A stretch of DNA of 64,000 nt from Synechococcales cyanobacterium C42_A2020_086 (lineage in GTDB: Bacteria; Cyanobacteriota; Cyanobacteriia; Elainellales; Elainellaceae): assembly GCA_015272325.1 (NCBI GenBank), contig JACYLU010000025.1:1-64000 (forward strand). Direction: 5' to 3'. Of the stretch, positions 9,562 through 19,046 are shown piece after piece. How positions within the stretch are numbered: position 1 is the first letter of the stretch; each line of letters starts with the position of its first letter. The notes beneath the pieces were generated by a model that was not told the DNA's origin, did no database searches, and worked only from the letters and a program-made list of their open reading frames with translations. Position numbers and translations under genes: made by a program.

Positions 9562-10782
9562 TCACTCCTGGCTGATGGCGCTAATCTGGTCGAGGAGCTG
9601 GTGGGCCATGGCTAGCTTGCTGCAAGGCTCAATGACGGCTTTGCGACCAAAGCGATCGAGGAATACGGCTTGATTAGTATCGCTGCCGAAGCCGCTAGTG
9701 GGGTGATCGATAGGATTGGCAACAATGGCATCGAGGTGTTTGCGCTGCAATTTCTCCCAAGCTGGAGTGACGATATCCCCTGTTTGCGCCGCAAACCCAA
9801 TTAGCCACTGATCGGGCCGCTTGAGTGAGCTAAGCTCCGCCACAATATCGGGGGCGGGCACCAAGGGGAGCTGAGCCGGCAGGGACTGTTTGGGCAGTTT
9901 CTCAGGACTGTACTCTGCAGGACTGACATCCGCCACTGCTGCTGCCATTAGGATCCAATCGGCAGTGGGTAAGGCATCCAGCATCGCTTGCCGCATTTCT
10001 AAAGCGCTGACAATGGGCACTTGCTTTACTCCCGACAACAGCTCCAGCAGACTTGGCTCCATCGGTCCGTGGACTAGCGTTACCACCGCGCCTCGATGCA
10101 GTGCCGCCTGTGCCAGCGCTACACCCATTTTGCCGGTTGCCGGATTGCCAATAAAGCGCACAGGATCGAGATACTCGCGGGTGCCGCCAGCGCTAATCAA
10201 AATTCGTTTGCCTCCCAAATCGCGCTTGCCGCTCGTGTGCAGCAAGGACGTCAGATGCGCCAGAATCTCGGGCGGTTCAGCTAGGCGTCCCGGTCCTACC
10301 CGATCGCAAGCCAGAATACCATTGCCCGGATCGAGGCTGTGGTAGCGGGGATCGGTTTGCACAAGCTGCCAGTTGCGCTGCACCGCCTGCTGCTGCCACA
10401 TGTCAGTATTCATGGCGGGAGCCAGCAACACTGGACAGATCGACGCCAACACCGTATTGGTAAGCAAATCATCAGCTAGCCCATAGGTCAGCTTTGCCAG
10501 CAAATTGGCTGTTAGCGGCGCAATCAGCAGCACCTCTGCCCATTCCCCCAACTCGATATGCAGTGGTCGCCCATGGCTCGGCTGCCAAAAATCGGACTCG
10601 GTATAAGCGGCATGGCGACTCAGGGTTGCCAGAGTCAGCGGTGTGATGAACTGCTGCGCAGCCTCGGTCAGAATCACTCTTACCTCAGCTCCCTGCTTGA
10701 CTAGCGTAGAGACCACAGTACAAACCTTGTAGGCTGCAATGCCGCCCCCAATTCCCACTAGCACCCGTCTTCTGTGCAGCAT
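9562..10782 (-). CDS. coaBC: Phosphopantothenoylcysteine decarboxylase / phosphopantothenate-cysteine ligase
   Basis: About 406 aa from the ATG at 10782; the frame extends 18 codons upstream but the conserved start [12 protein letters not shown] places the true N terminus here. The N-terminal CoaC flavodomain (about 1-180) has the active-site His75 in [10 protein letters not shown] and the PAMN motif at 122-125. The C-terminal CoaB domain (about 190-400) begins [16 protein letters not shown] and includes the NPATGKMG nucleotide-binding segment. It catalyses two successive steps of coenzyme A synthesis: CTP-dependent joining of cysteine to 4'-phosphopantothenate, then decarboxylation. Single-copy housekeeping gene, convergent with the YggT gene and about 90 bp from it. 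Confidence 0.95.
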   Translation of the reverse strand: MLHRRRVLVGIGGGIAAYKVCTVVSTLVKQGAEVRVILTEAAQQFITPLTLATLSRHAAYTESDFWQPSHGRPLHIELGEWAEVLLIAPLTANLLAKLTYGLADDLLTNTVLASICPVLLAPAMNTDMWQQQAVQRNWQLVQTDPRYHSLDPGNGILACDRVGPGRLAEPPEILAHLTSLLHTSGKRDLGGKRILISAGGTREYLDPVRFIGNPATGKMGVALAQAALHRGAVVTLVHGPMEPSLLELLSGVKQVPIVSALEMRQAMLDALPTADWILMAAAVADVSPAEYSPEKLPKQSLPAQLPLVPAPDIVAELSSLKRPDQWLIGFAAQTGDIVTPAWEKLQRKHLDAIVANPIDHPTSGFGSDTNQAVFLDRFGRKAVIEPCSKLAMAHQLLDQISAISQE

Positions 10783-10923
10783 AATTGCAGATTGAATGAA
10801 GCTCCAACACAGCGAAGGGACGAAGGGCAGCATCACTCCTTCATCCCTCTTAATTTCATCTCAATTTCATACAGGGCATCAAGCCTTAATCGAGTGATCG
10901 CGAATGATCGAATGGCTAGGTGT

Positions 10924-11136
10924 CTACGCTTCGTCGTAGGCTTCTAGATCCAGCAAATAGAGGTAGGGTTCTACCATCTCCGGCCGCTGAAAGGCAATGG
11001 CTCGCAGCAAATGCCAATCTTCGAGTCCTTCAAAGGGATTCGTGTACTCATCTTGCTCTAATCGGTTTGCCAATGCCGCCACCTCGCTCGCGGTCATCTT
11101 GGCCACATCTTGCTCTGAAAAATGAAGTGTGCGCAT
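10924..11136 (-). CDS. DUF2555 family small protein
   Basis: 70 aa, strongly acidic, matching the cyanobacterial DUF2555 family: LANRLEQDEY, then PFEGLEDWHLLRAIAFQRPE and an acidic tail. Function unknown; it has no membrane segment or metal motif. It lies about 140 bp upstream of coaBC on the same strand and may be co-transcribed with it. Confidence 0.8.
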   Translation of the reverse strand: MRTLHFSEQDVAKMTASEVAALANRLEQDEYTNPFEGLEDWHLLRAIAFQRPEMVEPYLYLLDLEAYDEA

Positions 11137-11234
11137 GATTAACCCCTCCCCGAAGCGTCTGTACTAGTGTACCTCCGCAACGTCACCGATGACATCTCTA
11201 TCCTTATCCTATAGCCGTTTCGAGAAGAAGCGGG

Positions 11235-11882
11235 TCAAGCGGTCATTTCTTCTATAAAACTTTGCATCAGCTTCAAAACAGCCGGCTGGATTTCATGCCC
11301 CATCATTAGTTCGTGATAGTGCACGGACGCGCCGAGTTCCAGCAGCCGATCGCGAGCTTGATAGGATGCGAGCAGCGGCACCACCTGATCCTGCCGCCCA
11401 TGTACCATCAGCACCTTGGGTAACGGTTGGGTCAGAGTCGCAGCATCTAAGGGCGCGTGCAGATAGCCGCTGAGAACCATTAGCGCCGCCAGAGGCAATT
11501 GCAAACCCACATCTAGTGTCATTGCTCCGCCTTGGGAAAAGCCTGCCAAAATTGTTCGCGACAGGGGGACGCCAGTTATTTGCTCGAGCGACAGCAGCCA
11601 GTCGGTGAGCAACTGCCGGCTCTGTCGCAGCTCAGGCTGATCGCGAAACTCGGGGCGGCTGAAGAACGAGTAGTCGGCAGGCAGGTCATACCACATGCGC
11701 CCAGCAGGACCATAGGGAAAGGGAAACGGCGCGTTGGGAAAACAGAGCTGGTAGTTGGGCAGATCCAGATACGCCGCCAAGGCCGCTACATCCTGGGCAT
11801 TTGCTCCCCAGCCGTGCAGCACAACGAGTACCCCTTGGACCGGCTCTAAGCGGGCTGGATAGGTGATGACGTCAAGATCCAC
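11235..11882 (-). CDS. Alpha/beta hydrolase, carboxylesterase/phospholipase (Abhydrolase_2) family
   Basis: About 215 aa if translation starts at the GTG at 11880-11882, which follows an AGGAGG sequence by only three bases; an ATG at 11975 would add 31 residues with no homology-like content. From the GTG, the oxyanion region LHGWGANAQD is near residues 23-31, the nucleophile Ser116 lies in GFSQGG, the acidic residue in HGRQDQVVP and the catalytic His in MMGHEI. The family hydrolyses short acyl esters or lysophospholipids in the cytosol. It is divergent from purH, and the shared 160-bp gap contains short duplications. Start choice is uncertain; family is secure. Confidence 0.85.
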   Translation of the reverse strand: MDLDVITYPARLEPVQGVLVVLHGWGANAQDVAALAAYLDLPNYQLCFPNAPFPFPYGPAGRMWYDLPADYSFFSRPEFRDQPELRQSRQLLTDWLLSLEQITGVPLSRTILAGFSQGGAMTLDVGLQLPLAALMVLSGYLHAPLDAATLTQPLPKVLMVHGRQDQVVPLLASYQARDRLLELGASVHYHELMMGHEIQPAVLKLMQSFIEEMTA

Positions 11883-11983
11883 ATCCCTCCTAAGCAGTCG
11901 CGCAGATTTTACTCTTTTAATCTTACAAATTCGCGGCTGCGGAATTCTACTATCCTGAGTAAGGTGCAATTTCATCCGCGCCC

Positions 11984-12032
11984 GTTTGCAGCTTTGAGTT
12001 TGCAGCTTCTTAGGTTCAACAGGTTCAACAAG
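11984..12032. repeat. Short direct repeats in the esterase/purH divergent leader
   Basis: GTTTGCAGCTT appears at 11984-11994 and 11998-12008 (14-bp period), and AGGTTCAAC is tandemly duplicated at 12012-12029. They lie immediately 5' of purH, between the two divergent start codons. Confidence 0.7.
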
Positions 12033-12044
12033 GTCATAAAGTTC

Positions 12045-13607
12045 ATGGCACGTTTGGCATTGCTTAGCACATCCGATAAGACCGGCATTGTCGAGTTGGC
12101 GCAGAGTCTGGTCAGCGAATTTGGGTTTGAGCTGCTCAGCAGTGGCGGGACAGCAAAGGCGCTGCAAGCTGCCGGGATTCCGGTCACCAAGGTTTCGGAC
12201 TACACAGGTTCACCAGAAATTTTGGGTGGGCGGGTAAAAACGCTGCATCCCCGAATTCACGGCGGCATTCTAGCGCGACTCGATCTGCCGCAGGATCAGG
12301 CCGATCTAGAAGCAAACCAAATTCGCCCGATTTCCCTGGTTGTGGTCAATCTCTATCCGTTTGAGCAAACCATTGCCCGCCCTGATGTGACGCGCGCCGA
12401 CGCCATCGAGCAAATTGATATTGGCGGACCGGCAATGCTGCGAGCTGCTGCCAAAAACTTTGCTCACTTGACGGTGCTGTGCCAGCCGAGCCAGTATGCC
12501 GACTATCTCCGTGAACTGCGGCAGCACGGCGAGGCATCCTTAGAGTTCCGTCAAAACTGCGCTCTACAAGCCTTTGAACACACTGCCGCTTACGATCGGG
12601 CCATTGCCACCTACCTAGCCGGACAGATCCAGCAGCCCATCAGCAAGTCCTCCGTCTCTACCGATGAGTTGCCGCCCACATTTCATCTTGAGGGGAAACG
12701 CATCCAAATCCTGCGCTATGGGGAAAACCCCCATCAGCCGGCAGCCTGGTATCAAACCGGAGCGGTGCCTACGGGATGGGCGGCGGCAACCAAACTGCAA
12801 GGCAAAGAGCTAAGCTACAACAATCTGGTGGATCTAGAAGCCGCGCAACGCATTGTCTCTGAATTCAGCGATGACCCGGCGGCGGTGATCATCAAACACA
12901 CTAATCCCTGCGGGGTTGCCCTCGGCTCTAGTTTAGTCGAAGCCTATCAAAACGCCTTTGCGGCAGATTCGGTGTCGGCCTTTGGCGGCATTGTTGCCCT
13001 CAACCGCCCCCTCGACGCCGCCACCGCGACCGAGCTGACCAAAACCTTCTTGGAATGCGTGGTGGCTCCGGGTTGCGATCCTGAAGCGGAAGCGATCCTC
13101 AGCGCCAAGTCGAAGGTGCGAGTGCTGATTTTGCCGCAAGCTAGCCCGCCCCTTCAGGTGATCAAACCGATTGCCGGCGGCTTTTTGGTGCAGGTGGCCG
13201 ACACCCAGATTGCCGATGCCTCGCAGTGGCAGGTAGTCACCAAGCACCAGCCCACTCCGGCTCAGCAGGCAGAACTTTTGTTTGCCTGGAAAGTCTGTAA
13301 GCACGTCAAGTCGAACGCTATCGTTGTCACCCGCGACCGAACGACCCGCGGTGTTGGAGCAGGGCAGATGAACCGCGTCGGCTCCGTCAAAATTGCCCTA
13401 GAGCAAGCGGGAGACAGGGCGAAGGGTGGCGTTCTCGCTAGCGATGGCTTCTTCCCGTTTGATGATTCGGTGCGCACGGCAGCACAGGCTGGAATTGCGG
13501 CAATTGTTCAGCCTGGGGGTAGCTTACGCGATCAGGATTCCATTACTGCTGCCAATGAGTTAGGGTTAGTCATGATATTCACCGGGGTGCGTCACTTCTT
13601 GCACTAA
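12045..13607 (+). CDS. purH: Bifunctional AICAR formyltransferase / IMP cyclohydrolase
   Basis: 520 aa from the ATG at 12045; a 27-codon upstream extension is open but lacks family similarity. The N-terminal MGS-like IMP cyclohydrolase domain starts LLSTSDKTGIVELAQ and includes LSSGGTAKALQAAGIPV and GGRVKTLHPRIHGG. The C-terminal AICAR transformylase domain contains RYGENPHQPAAWY, IIKHTNPCGVA, SDSVSAFGGIVALN-like sequence and a C-terminal DGFFPFDDSV. It catalyses the last two steps of de novo purine synthesis. Divergent from the esterase gene. Confidence 0.97.
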   Translation: MARLALLSTSDKTGIVELAQSLVSEFGFELLSSGGTAKALQAAGIPVTKVSDYTGSPEILGGRVKTLHPRIHGGILARLDLPQDQADLEANQIRPISLVVVNLYPFEQTIARPDVTRADAIEQIDIGGPAMLRAAAKNFAHLTVLCQPSQYADYLRELRQHGEASLEFRQNCALQAFEHTAAYDRAIATYLAGQIQQPISKSSVSTDELPPTFHLEGKRIQILRYGENPHQPAAWYQTGAVPTGWAAATKLQGKELSYNNLVDLEAAQRIVSEFSDDPAAVIIKHTNPCGVALGSSLVEAYQNAFAADSVSAFGGIVALNRPLDAATATELTKTFLECVVAPGCDPEAEAILSAKSKVRVLILPQASPPLQVIKPIAGGFLVQVADTQIADASQWQVVTKHQPTPAQQAELLFAWKVCKHVKSNAIVVTRDRTTRGVGAGQMNRVGSVKIALEQAGDRAKGGVLASDGFFPFDDSVRTAAQAGIAAIVQPGGSLRDQDSITAANELGLVMIFTGVRHFLH

Positions 13608-13753
13608 ACCGGGAACTCTAGGGAGCGAGTTCGGGCGAGTTAAGCTCAGGGGCGATTGTCAAGCAGGTAACGGCAGAGTCAATGAGCTTTTCACCTCCGA
13701 CCTTCGCTGACTGGTTGATCCCTACTCAAATCTGTACCCCTATGATGCTAACC

Positions 13754-14677
13754 ATGTCCTCCACCCAGCCAACCTCAGCCCCTGCACCAGCCGCTGGATT
13801 GCCTGAGCAGATTACCATTACCCTGCTGCTGATGGGAGGTCAGCAGTACACCGTTTCCCTCACGCCCGACCATACACTGTTGACCGATCTCTATGAAACC
13901 CTAATGGATGTCGAGGGCAAGCGCGGCAAACGCCTGTTTCAGGTGCCGATCCACAACGGACAGGCGATGCTTACCTTTACCAGTGATTGGCTCGTAGGAT
14001 TAGTTACCGAACCACCGATTGTCATTCAGCGTCCGCCCGCCCCGCAGGCTCATGCCGTACCTCAGACTCCCCCGCCGACCGCTCCTCAGGATCCCCTGAT
14101 CTCGCGCTACCTGCAATTTGATAATTTCCTCACTCCCGATGAGCACCAGCGGCTGCTGGAGTATGCGATTCAGCGCCAGTCAGAGTTTGTGCCCACGACT
14201 ACCTTCACCAAAGAAGCTAACTATCGAGAATCCGTGGTGCTGTATTCGTTCCCGGAATTTGCGGAGCTGATGCGCGAGCGGGTGCGGCAGGTTTTCCCGG
14301 ATGTGGCTGCTCAAATGGGATTGACGCCGTTCGAGATTTCTCAGATCGAAGCCCAGCTCACTGCTCATAATGACGGCAATTTCTACAAAGTTCACAATGA
14401 CAACGGTAGCCCCAACACCCGCAGTCGAGAACTCACCTACGTCTACTATTTCTACCGGGAACCGAAGCCCTTCACCGGTGGCGAACTGGTGATTTACGAC
14501 AGCCAAGTGCGCAATAACTATTACGTCAAGGCAGACACTTTCAAAACCGTGGAGCCGCGCAATAACAGCATTGTTTTCTTCCTCAGTCGTTACCTGCATG
14601 AGGTGCTGCCGATTCATTGCCCCTCGCAGGAGTTCGCCGACAGCCGCTTTACGATCAATGGCTGGGTGCGTCGCTGA
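13754..14677 (+). CDS. 2-oxoglutarate/Fe(II)-dependent oxygenase (prolyl 4-hydroxylase type)
   Basis: About 307 aa from the ATG at 13754; ATGs at 13682, 13742 and 13745 are in frame and none has a clear ribosome-binding site. An N-terminal domain (ITITLLLMGGQQYTVSL onwards) and a Pro-rich linker precede a P4Hc double-stranded beta-helix domain. The facial triad is visible: His214 and Asp216 in HNDN, and distal His282 in YLHEVLP, with Arg298 in SRFTINGW for 2-oxoglutarate binding. It probably hydroxylates a protein or peptide side chain; the target is unknown. The two-domain form with an N-terminal beta-rich segment is common in cyanobacteria. Confidence 0.85.
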   Translation: MSSTQPTSAPAPAAGLPEQITITLLLMGGQQYTVSLTPDHTLLTDLYETLMDVEGKRGKRLFQVPIHNGQAMLTFTSDWLVGLVTEPPIVIQRPPAPQAHAVPQTPPPTAPQDPLISRYLQFDNFLTPDEHQRLLEYAIQRQSEFVPTTTFTKEANYRESVVLYSFPEFAELMRERVRQVFPDVAAQMGLTPFEISQIEAQLTAHNDGNFYKVHNDNGSPNTRSRELTYVYYFYREPKPFTGGELVIYDSQVRNNYYVKADTFKTVEPRNNSIVFFLSRYLHEVLPIHCPSQEFADSRFTINGWVRR

Positions 14678-14775
14678 CTCCAATAGCTCCAATAGTTCTT
14701 GGAAGTGCCGCTCGATCGCTTCTCCGCACTTTAGGATGAAGAAGTGAAGCAATGTAACAACAACGCAGCGGCGCT

Positions 14776-15615
14776 ATGGAGTGGCAAGAAATCTACGGCA
14801 ACTGGGTCTTGGTTCCGCCTCGACCCATCGCAATTATTCATTTCCTAGGAGGAGCGTTTGTGGCAACTGCTCCCCAGGTTACCTATCGCAATTTGCTGGA
14901 GTATCTGGCCAGCGAGGGCTACGCGATTGTGGCAACGCCCTTTGTCAACACCCTGGATCACACGACAATTGCCCAGCGGGCGATGCGCACCTCGAATCTA
15001 GCGCTCGAACACTTGACCACTCAGGTATTCCGGCAATATTCGCTGCCGATCTACGGCATTGGTCACAGTATGGGGTGCAAACTGCATCTGCTGATTGGCA
15101 GCCTGTTTCCGCAAGAGCGGGCCGGCAATATTCTGATTTCGTTTAATAACTATCCGGCGCGGCGCTCGATTCCCTTTGTCGAGCAGTTTACGCAGTTTTC
15201 CAAGCTGGCGACTCAGGTGGCATCCCAGCTCAACTCGCCGTTTCCCTCGCAGCTCACCGCCTTTGACGTTGAGTTCACGCCGTCCCCAGAGGCAACGAAC
15301 GAACTGATCGAAAAGCAGTATCAGGTGCGGCGCAATTTGCTGATCAAGTTCACCGACGACGATATTGACCAAACTCGCTATCTCATGGAGGCGTTGGAGC
15401 AACGATTTCCAGAGATGACGAGTCTGCAAATCCTCAAGGGCAACCACCTGACGCCGCTGGGTCAAGACGTCAACTGGCGAGCTGGGGCTGAATTTTCCCC
15501 CTTCGATGCGGTAGGGCAATTCCTCAAGCAAGAACTCTACCGCGATATGAATCAGCTCAAGCGCACGATTATACGGTGGCTCAATCCGCTAGGGGCGCTG
15601 CAATCAGGTTACTAA
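14776..15615 (+). CDS. DUF1350 family protein (alpha/beta-hydrolase-like)
   Basis: 279 aa, typical of DUF1350 proteins of cyanobacteria and chloroplasts. It begins MEWQEIYGNWVLVPP and has IHFLGGAF (about residues 20-27), GHSMGCKLHLL (about 96-106) and SFNNYPARRSIPF. The GHSMG motif resembles a hydrolase nucleophile elbow, so an esterase fold is likely, but no activity is established for the family as far as I know. No signal peptide. Its stop codon overlaps that of the opposite-strand gene in a shared CTAA. Confidence 0.85.
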   Translation: MEWQEIYGNWVLVPPRPIAIIHFLGGAFVATAPQVTYRNLLEYLASEGYAIVATPFVNTLDHTTIAQRAMRTSNLALEHLTTQVFRQYSLPIYGIGHSMGCKLHLLIGSLFPQERAGNILISFNNYPARRSIPFVEQFTQFSKLATQVASQLNSPFPSQLTAFDVEFTPSPEATNELIEKQYQVRRNLLIKFTDDDIDQTRYLMEALEQRFPEMTSLQILKGNHLTPLGQDVNWRAGAEFSPFDAVGQFLKQELYRDMNQLKRTIIRWLNPLGALQSGY

Positions 15616-16526
15616 AACCCCTGAATGCAAAACTGCCGACACATCAGCACCGGAGAATCGGTTCGCCCGCGCATCGGGCAATCGCTGATGCAGGACCCAC
15701 AGTCTGCCGGGACGGGCAGAACAATTTCATCGGCGGTGTAGAGACTGATACCTTGGCTAATGTAGCCGCGTGCTTCTAGGTCCGAGAGTTGGTTGCAGAT
15801 AATCAGGGCACGAGAAATAGCCGACCGCTGCCGCGCATAGTTGATTTTTGTCAGGATCTGCTGAAACTGATGTGGCTCTTTCAGGATCTCCACTAGCACC
15901 TTCTGGCTTTGGCTTTTGAAGCAGGGCGGCGGCTCTTGGGCAAAAAAATCTTTGTAGAGCAGCGTGAAGGTACCGTCGGCATAACGGCGGGTACGCAACA
16001 GCCGCAGAAACGGCACGGTGAAGGCCCCCTCAATATCCACCGTGAACCACCAGGACTTGTGCCACGCTTCGGAAGGCAAATGCAGAATCGCATCCACTTG
16101 ACTGGGTGAAAATCCCGCTTCGGCTAAGATTGCCATTGCCTGGGCTAGCGTCACGCCCTGCCCCAAGGTCCGAGATTCGGCTTCGCATTGGGTTAAATCT
16201 AGATAGCCGCGCTGATTACCGTTGCGACGGGTGTATTCGGCGACGCCCTCCTCGAACTGTGCCGATTCCGCCAGCACGCAGTAAATTTCCTCGAATTCCA
16301 ACACCCCGTCGATGCTGATTTGTGGCTCTAGCGGCACCCCAATCGAGGAACGGACGCTGCCGATCCGATGGGGCTGCGCGATTGGAGGGGTGCAGTCCGT
16401 CAGCAAGGATTGCAGCAGCGAGGTGTCCGCAATGGCCAGAGCAATCTGTACGCGATCATGCAGCGGCAGAGCATCGCGGCAGTCGGGCGAGGAGTCTCGG
16501 AGCAGCGGATGGATCATACTCCTCAT
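15612..16526 (-). CDS. Unrecognised conserved-looking protein with C-terminal cysteine cluster
   Basis: 304 aa; I do not recognise the family. The N-terminal two thirds is a mixed soluble sequence with no membrane segment. The last 35 residues carry five cysteines spaced C-x2-C-x3-C-x12-C-x3-C, ending FCIQGF, which suggests a metal (Zn or Fe-S) site. A segment near residues 140-185 (AWHKSWWFTVDIEGAFTVPF) is rich in aromatics. It has real-gene properties: a long uninterrupted frame, coding bias like its neighbours, and convergence with DUF1350 through overlapping stop codons. Function unknown. Confidence 0.75.
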   Translation of the reverse strand: MRSMIHPLLRDSSPDCRDALPLHDRVQIALAIADTSLLQSLLTDCTPPIAQPHRIGSVRSSIGVPLEPQISIDGVLEFEEIYCVLAESAQFEEGVAEYTRRNGNQRGYLDLTQCEAESRTLGQGVTLAQAMAILAEAGFSPSQVDAILHLPSEAWHKSWWFTVDIEGAFTVPFLRLLRTRRYADGTFTLLYKDFFAQEPPPCFKSQSQKVLVEILKEPHQFQQILTKINYARQRSAISRALIICNQLSDLEARGYISQGISLYTADEIVLPVPADCGSCISDCPMRGRTDSPVLMCRQFCIQGF

Positions 16527-16888
16527 CTTGAGGGAACTTCACAGAAATGGTGAAGCTGTTTCGCCTTTCTTTACACGACAAGGGCTGAAATCCCCGATTG
16601 GCAAGTACTTTTACCCAGTTGGCATCGCTGTTTATCAATCTTCAATCGGGGCAGGATAGAGAAATTCTGACGTCCTTTCGCTGCTCCTGAGGCAGACTAA
16701 CGGTAGATGAGCTAGGTGGATTAAGTTGATCGATACGCACATTCATAAGCTCGCCTCAGCTCACCGATTAGATTCTCTTGAGGCAATCGAGCTGCAAAAT
16801 CGCCGCAGAGGAAGCCGTTCGCAGTCCCCAAAAAGGATAAGATCAATGAAGTTTGGGGCAGTACTGGTTCTGACGTGAGTAAAAGCCT
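16527..16888. other. Upstream region of ndhL and the Cys-cluster gene
   Basis: A 362-bp divergent intergenic region. CCCCAAA near 16827 can pair with TTTGGGG near 16853, a 7-bp stem with a loop of about 20 nt, shortly before ndhL, and TAAGAT between them resembles a -10 element. No gene is seen. Confidence 0.4.
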
Positions 16889-17107
16889 ATGACCCTTCCT
16901 TTGATTCCACTGCTGTATCTAGTTTTGGCGGGCGCTTATCTGGTGGTGCTGCCAGCCTTGACGTTTGTCTATCTGAAAGCCCGCTGGTATACGGCGAGTT
17001 CTGTTGAGCGATTGTTGATGTATTTTCTGGTATTTTTGCTGTTTCCGGGTCTGCTGCTCCTCAGTCCGTTCCTGAATTTCCGTCCGCAGCCGCGGCAAAT
17101 GAGCTAA
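16889..17107 (+). CDS. ndhL: NAD(P)H-quinone oxidoreductase subunit L
   Basis: 72 aa, standard NdhL length. Two hydrophobic segments (about residues 4-27 and 40-62) flank the conserved [21 protein letters not shown]. NdhL is a cyanobacterial and chloroplast-specific subunit of the thylakoid NDH-1 complex, which runs cyclic electron flow and respiration and supports CO2 uptake. It is 21 bp from the DUF3007 gene and followed by trpA, suggesting one transcript. Confidence 0.93.
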   Translation: MTLPLIPLLYLVLAGAYLVVLPALTFVYLKARWYTASSVERLLMYFLVFLLFPGLLLLSPFLNFRPQPRQMS

Positions 17108-17128
17108 GTTCGTGTTCGAGATCCAGTC

Positions 17129-17464
17129 ATGCGCCGCATCGACGTAGTCTACATTGGCGTCGCGGTCTTTGCCGCCGGCGGCATTCTTTACCTCTTGTTT
17201 CAGGGGTTAGGCCTAGACGCAACAAACGCTGGCATCTGGAGCCAGGCCCTGCTCGTAGCGGGCTTAATTGCCTGGGTGCTGACCTATTTGGTGCGGGCCC
17301 TGACGCAAAATATGACCTATAACCAGCAGCTGAAAGATTATGAAGACGCCGTGCTGCAAAAGCGCCTCGAAGAACTTACCCCTGAGGAGCTAGCAGCCCT
17401 GCAAGCCGAGGTAGACGCAGCAAAGCAGAAGCAGAATTCCCAGCAACAGAAGCAGCAGAATTGA
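17129..17464 (+). CDS. DUF3007 family membrane protein
   Basis: 111 aa. Two hydrophobic segments (about residues 7-26 and 37-57) are followed by MTYNQQLKDYEDAVLQKRLEEL-type helical sequence (split here as a family mark) and a Gln/Lys-rich tail. The family is restricted to oxygenic phototrophs and has no defined role to my knowledge. Its place between ndhL and trpA, with only 21 bp to ndhL, suggests co-expression and possibly an NDH-1-related function; that link is inference. Confidence 0.85.
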   Translation: MRRIDVVYIGVAVFAAGGILYLLFQGLGLDATNAGIWSQALLVAGLIAWVLTYLVRALTQNMTYNQQLKDYEDAVLQKRLEELTPEELAALQAEVDAAKQKQNSQQQKQQN

Positions 17465-17541
17465 ACTGAGCCACTAAACGAGTAGCTATGCCATTGTTCC
17501 TCGCACTGTACAATGGGGGACGGTCAAGAATGGGACAGGCT

Positions 17542-18339
17542 ATGGCTTCAGTTTCTAGTTGCATGGAGGCGCTGCGAGATCGCGGGCAGTGTGCTCTGAT
17601 TCCTTTTATCACCGCAGGCGATCCAAATTTAGAAACAACGGCAGCGGCGCTGCAAGTGCTCGATCGCAGCGGGGCGGATTTGATTGAGCTGGGGGTGCCC
17701 TACTCGGATCCTTTGGCGGATGGACCGGTGATCCAAGCAGCGGCAACTCGGGCGTTGCAGCAGGGCACTCGTCTAGAGTCGGTGCTGGAAATGCTGAAAA
17801 CCGTCAGCCCACAGTTGCAAGCTCCCATTGTCCTGTTCACGTACTACAATCCCATTCTGAATCGCGGCTTCGAGCGGTTTTTTCAGGAGATTGCCGCAGC
17901 CGGTGCCCGGGGGCTAGTGGTGCCCGACCTGCCCCTGGAAGAAATTGAGCCATTATCGAAGGCGGCCACAACAGCCGGCATTGAGGTCATTCTGCTGGTG
18001 GCTCCAACGACGCCGAAAGAACGGATTGCCTTGATTGCCGAGCGGTCGCAGGGCTTTATTTATCTCGTCAGCGTTACGGGCGTCACGGGGATGCGGACTC
18101 AAATCGAATCGCGGGTGCAGGAGCTGCTGACGGATCTACGCAGCGTCACCGATAAGCCGATTGGCGTTGGCTTTGGCATTTCTCAGCCGGGGCAAGCGCG
18201 GCAGGTGATGCAGTGGGGCGCAGATGCGGTGATTGTCGGCAGCGCCTTCGTCAAACGCCTCTCAGAAGGAACGCCGCAGCAGGGATTACAATCCATTGAG
18301 AGCTTCTGCCGCAGCCTGAAAACTGCAATTCTGGACTAA
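17542..18339 (+). CDS. trpA: Tryptophan synthase alpha subunit
   Basis: 265 aa from the ATG at 17542, which gives the normal N terminus [15 protein letters not shown]; upstream ATGs at 17488 and 17530 are less likely. Conserved segments: [12 protein letters not shown] (about residues 19-30), [15 protein letters not shown] with the catalytic Glu and Asp region, [16 protein letters not shown] and GFGISQP. It cleaves indole-3-glycerol phosphate to indole and glyceraldehyde-3-phosphate and passes indole to TrpB. It is the last gene of the ndhL-DUF3007-trpA run; trpB is not in the window. Confidence 0.96.
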   Translation: MASVSSCMEALRDRGQCALIPFITAGDPNLETTAAALQVLDRSGADLIELGVPYSDPLADGPVIQAAATRALQQGTRLESVLEMLKTVSPQLQAPIVLFTYYNPILNRGFERFFQEIAAAGARGLVVPDLPLEEIEPLSKAATTAGIEVILLVAPTTPKERIALIAERSQGFIYLVSVTGVTGMRTQIESRVQELLTDLRSVTDKPIGVGFGISQPGQARQVMQWGADAVIVGSAFVKRLSEGTPQQGLQSIESFCRSLKTAILD

Positions 18340-18518
18340 TTTTTCCCCTTGTGGGCGCCCTCCCAAGCTAGCTGCTCTGTCATCGGTTAGCACTCTGTGG
18401 ATCAAAATGAATCAAAGCGCGAACCTAAAATAAAAGACCGCTATTCCAGAGGAGCAGCGATCGGAGTTGTCAGTTAGTGATGGAGGTTGTGATCGAGGTC
18501 AATACTGGGGCAAGGATT

Positions 18519-18544
18519 TGTCAATTGTTTGTTTACAGTTGACA
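18519..18544. terminator. Hairpin between convergent trpA and the 102-aa gene
   Basis: TGTCAATTG (18519-18527), an 8-nt loop, then CAGTTGACA (18536-18544): nine base pairs including one wobble. It lies between two convergent genes and could end transcription from both sides, though no T-run adjoins it. Confidence 0.35.
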
Positions 18545-18583
18545 GTTGAATGCTGGATTGAATATTGGGTTAGTCCAGCAAAC

Positions 18584-18892
18584 TCAGGACGCTTTGGGAT
18601 GGGCACAGAGTTCGTTTAGAGCATGAACAGCCGTCATAATCTGTGCGATGAGTTCTGCATTGGAACCGTGGTGATGAAACAGCTCTCTCGTTTGTTCTAC
18701 CAGGTCATCAGAGGTAAACTCGGGTTCAATCAGCTCAACGGCATTGGCAGACGCATCCTGATCGGTTAGGGTTGCTTGCAAGCCTGAATCTGGTAGGTCT
18801 GCTTGCAAATCTTGTAGGCTTTGTAGATTTGGAGCTTGGGAATCTAGGGTTGCCGGAGGAGCGCCCTGAAAAAGGTAGAGTTGCTGTGGCAT
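18584..18892 (-). CDS. Hypothetical acidic protein, 102 aa
   Basis: No family recognised. The sequence is acidic and Gln/Leu/Asp-rich in its first half (LQSLQDLQADLPDSGLQ) and helical in its second half (TSDDLVEQTRELFHHHG, then IAQIMTAVHALNELCAH). There is no membrane segment. Coding status is supported by a clean frame and an ATG; the upstream DNA contains three ACGTAC palindromes that may be regulatory. It is convergent with trpA. Confidence 0.55.
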   Translation of the reverse strand: MPQQLYLFQGAPPATLDSQAPNLQSLQDLQADLPDSGLQATLTDQDASANAVELIEPEFTSDDLVEQTRELFHHHGSNAELIAQIMTAVHALNELCAHPKAS

Positions 18893-18995
18893 GATTCTAG
18901 GATCTAAAGGATATGCAGTACAGATGAACTTAAAACAAATGTACTATGTTTTCTCTAGAAGTCAACCCCAGTTCGGCAATTGCACACACTCCTTA

Positions 18996-19025
18996 ACGTA
19001 CGCAAACGTACACAACTTGACGTAC
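18996..19025. promoter_or_regulatory. Three ACGTAC motifs upstream of the 102-aa gene
   Basis: The self-complementary-core hexamer ACGTAC occurs at 18996-19001, 19006-19011 and 19020-19025, at 10- and 14-bp steps. They lie 104-133 bp before the 102-aa minus-strand gene and just after the end of the first DUF4126 gene. A clustered binding site is possible but unproven. Confidence 0.35.
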
Positions 19026-19046
19026 CGCAGCCTCAAACGCCTTCCA

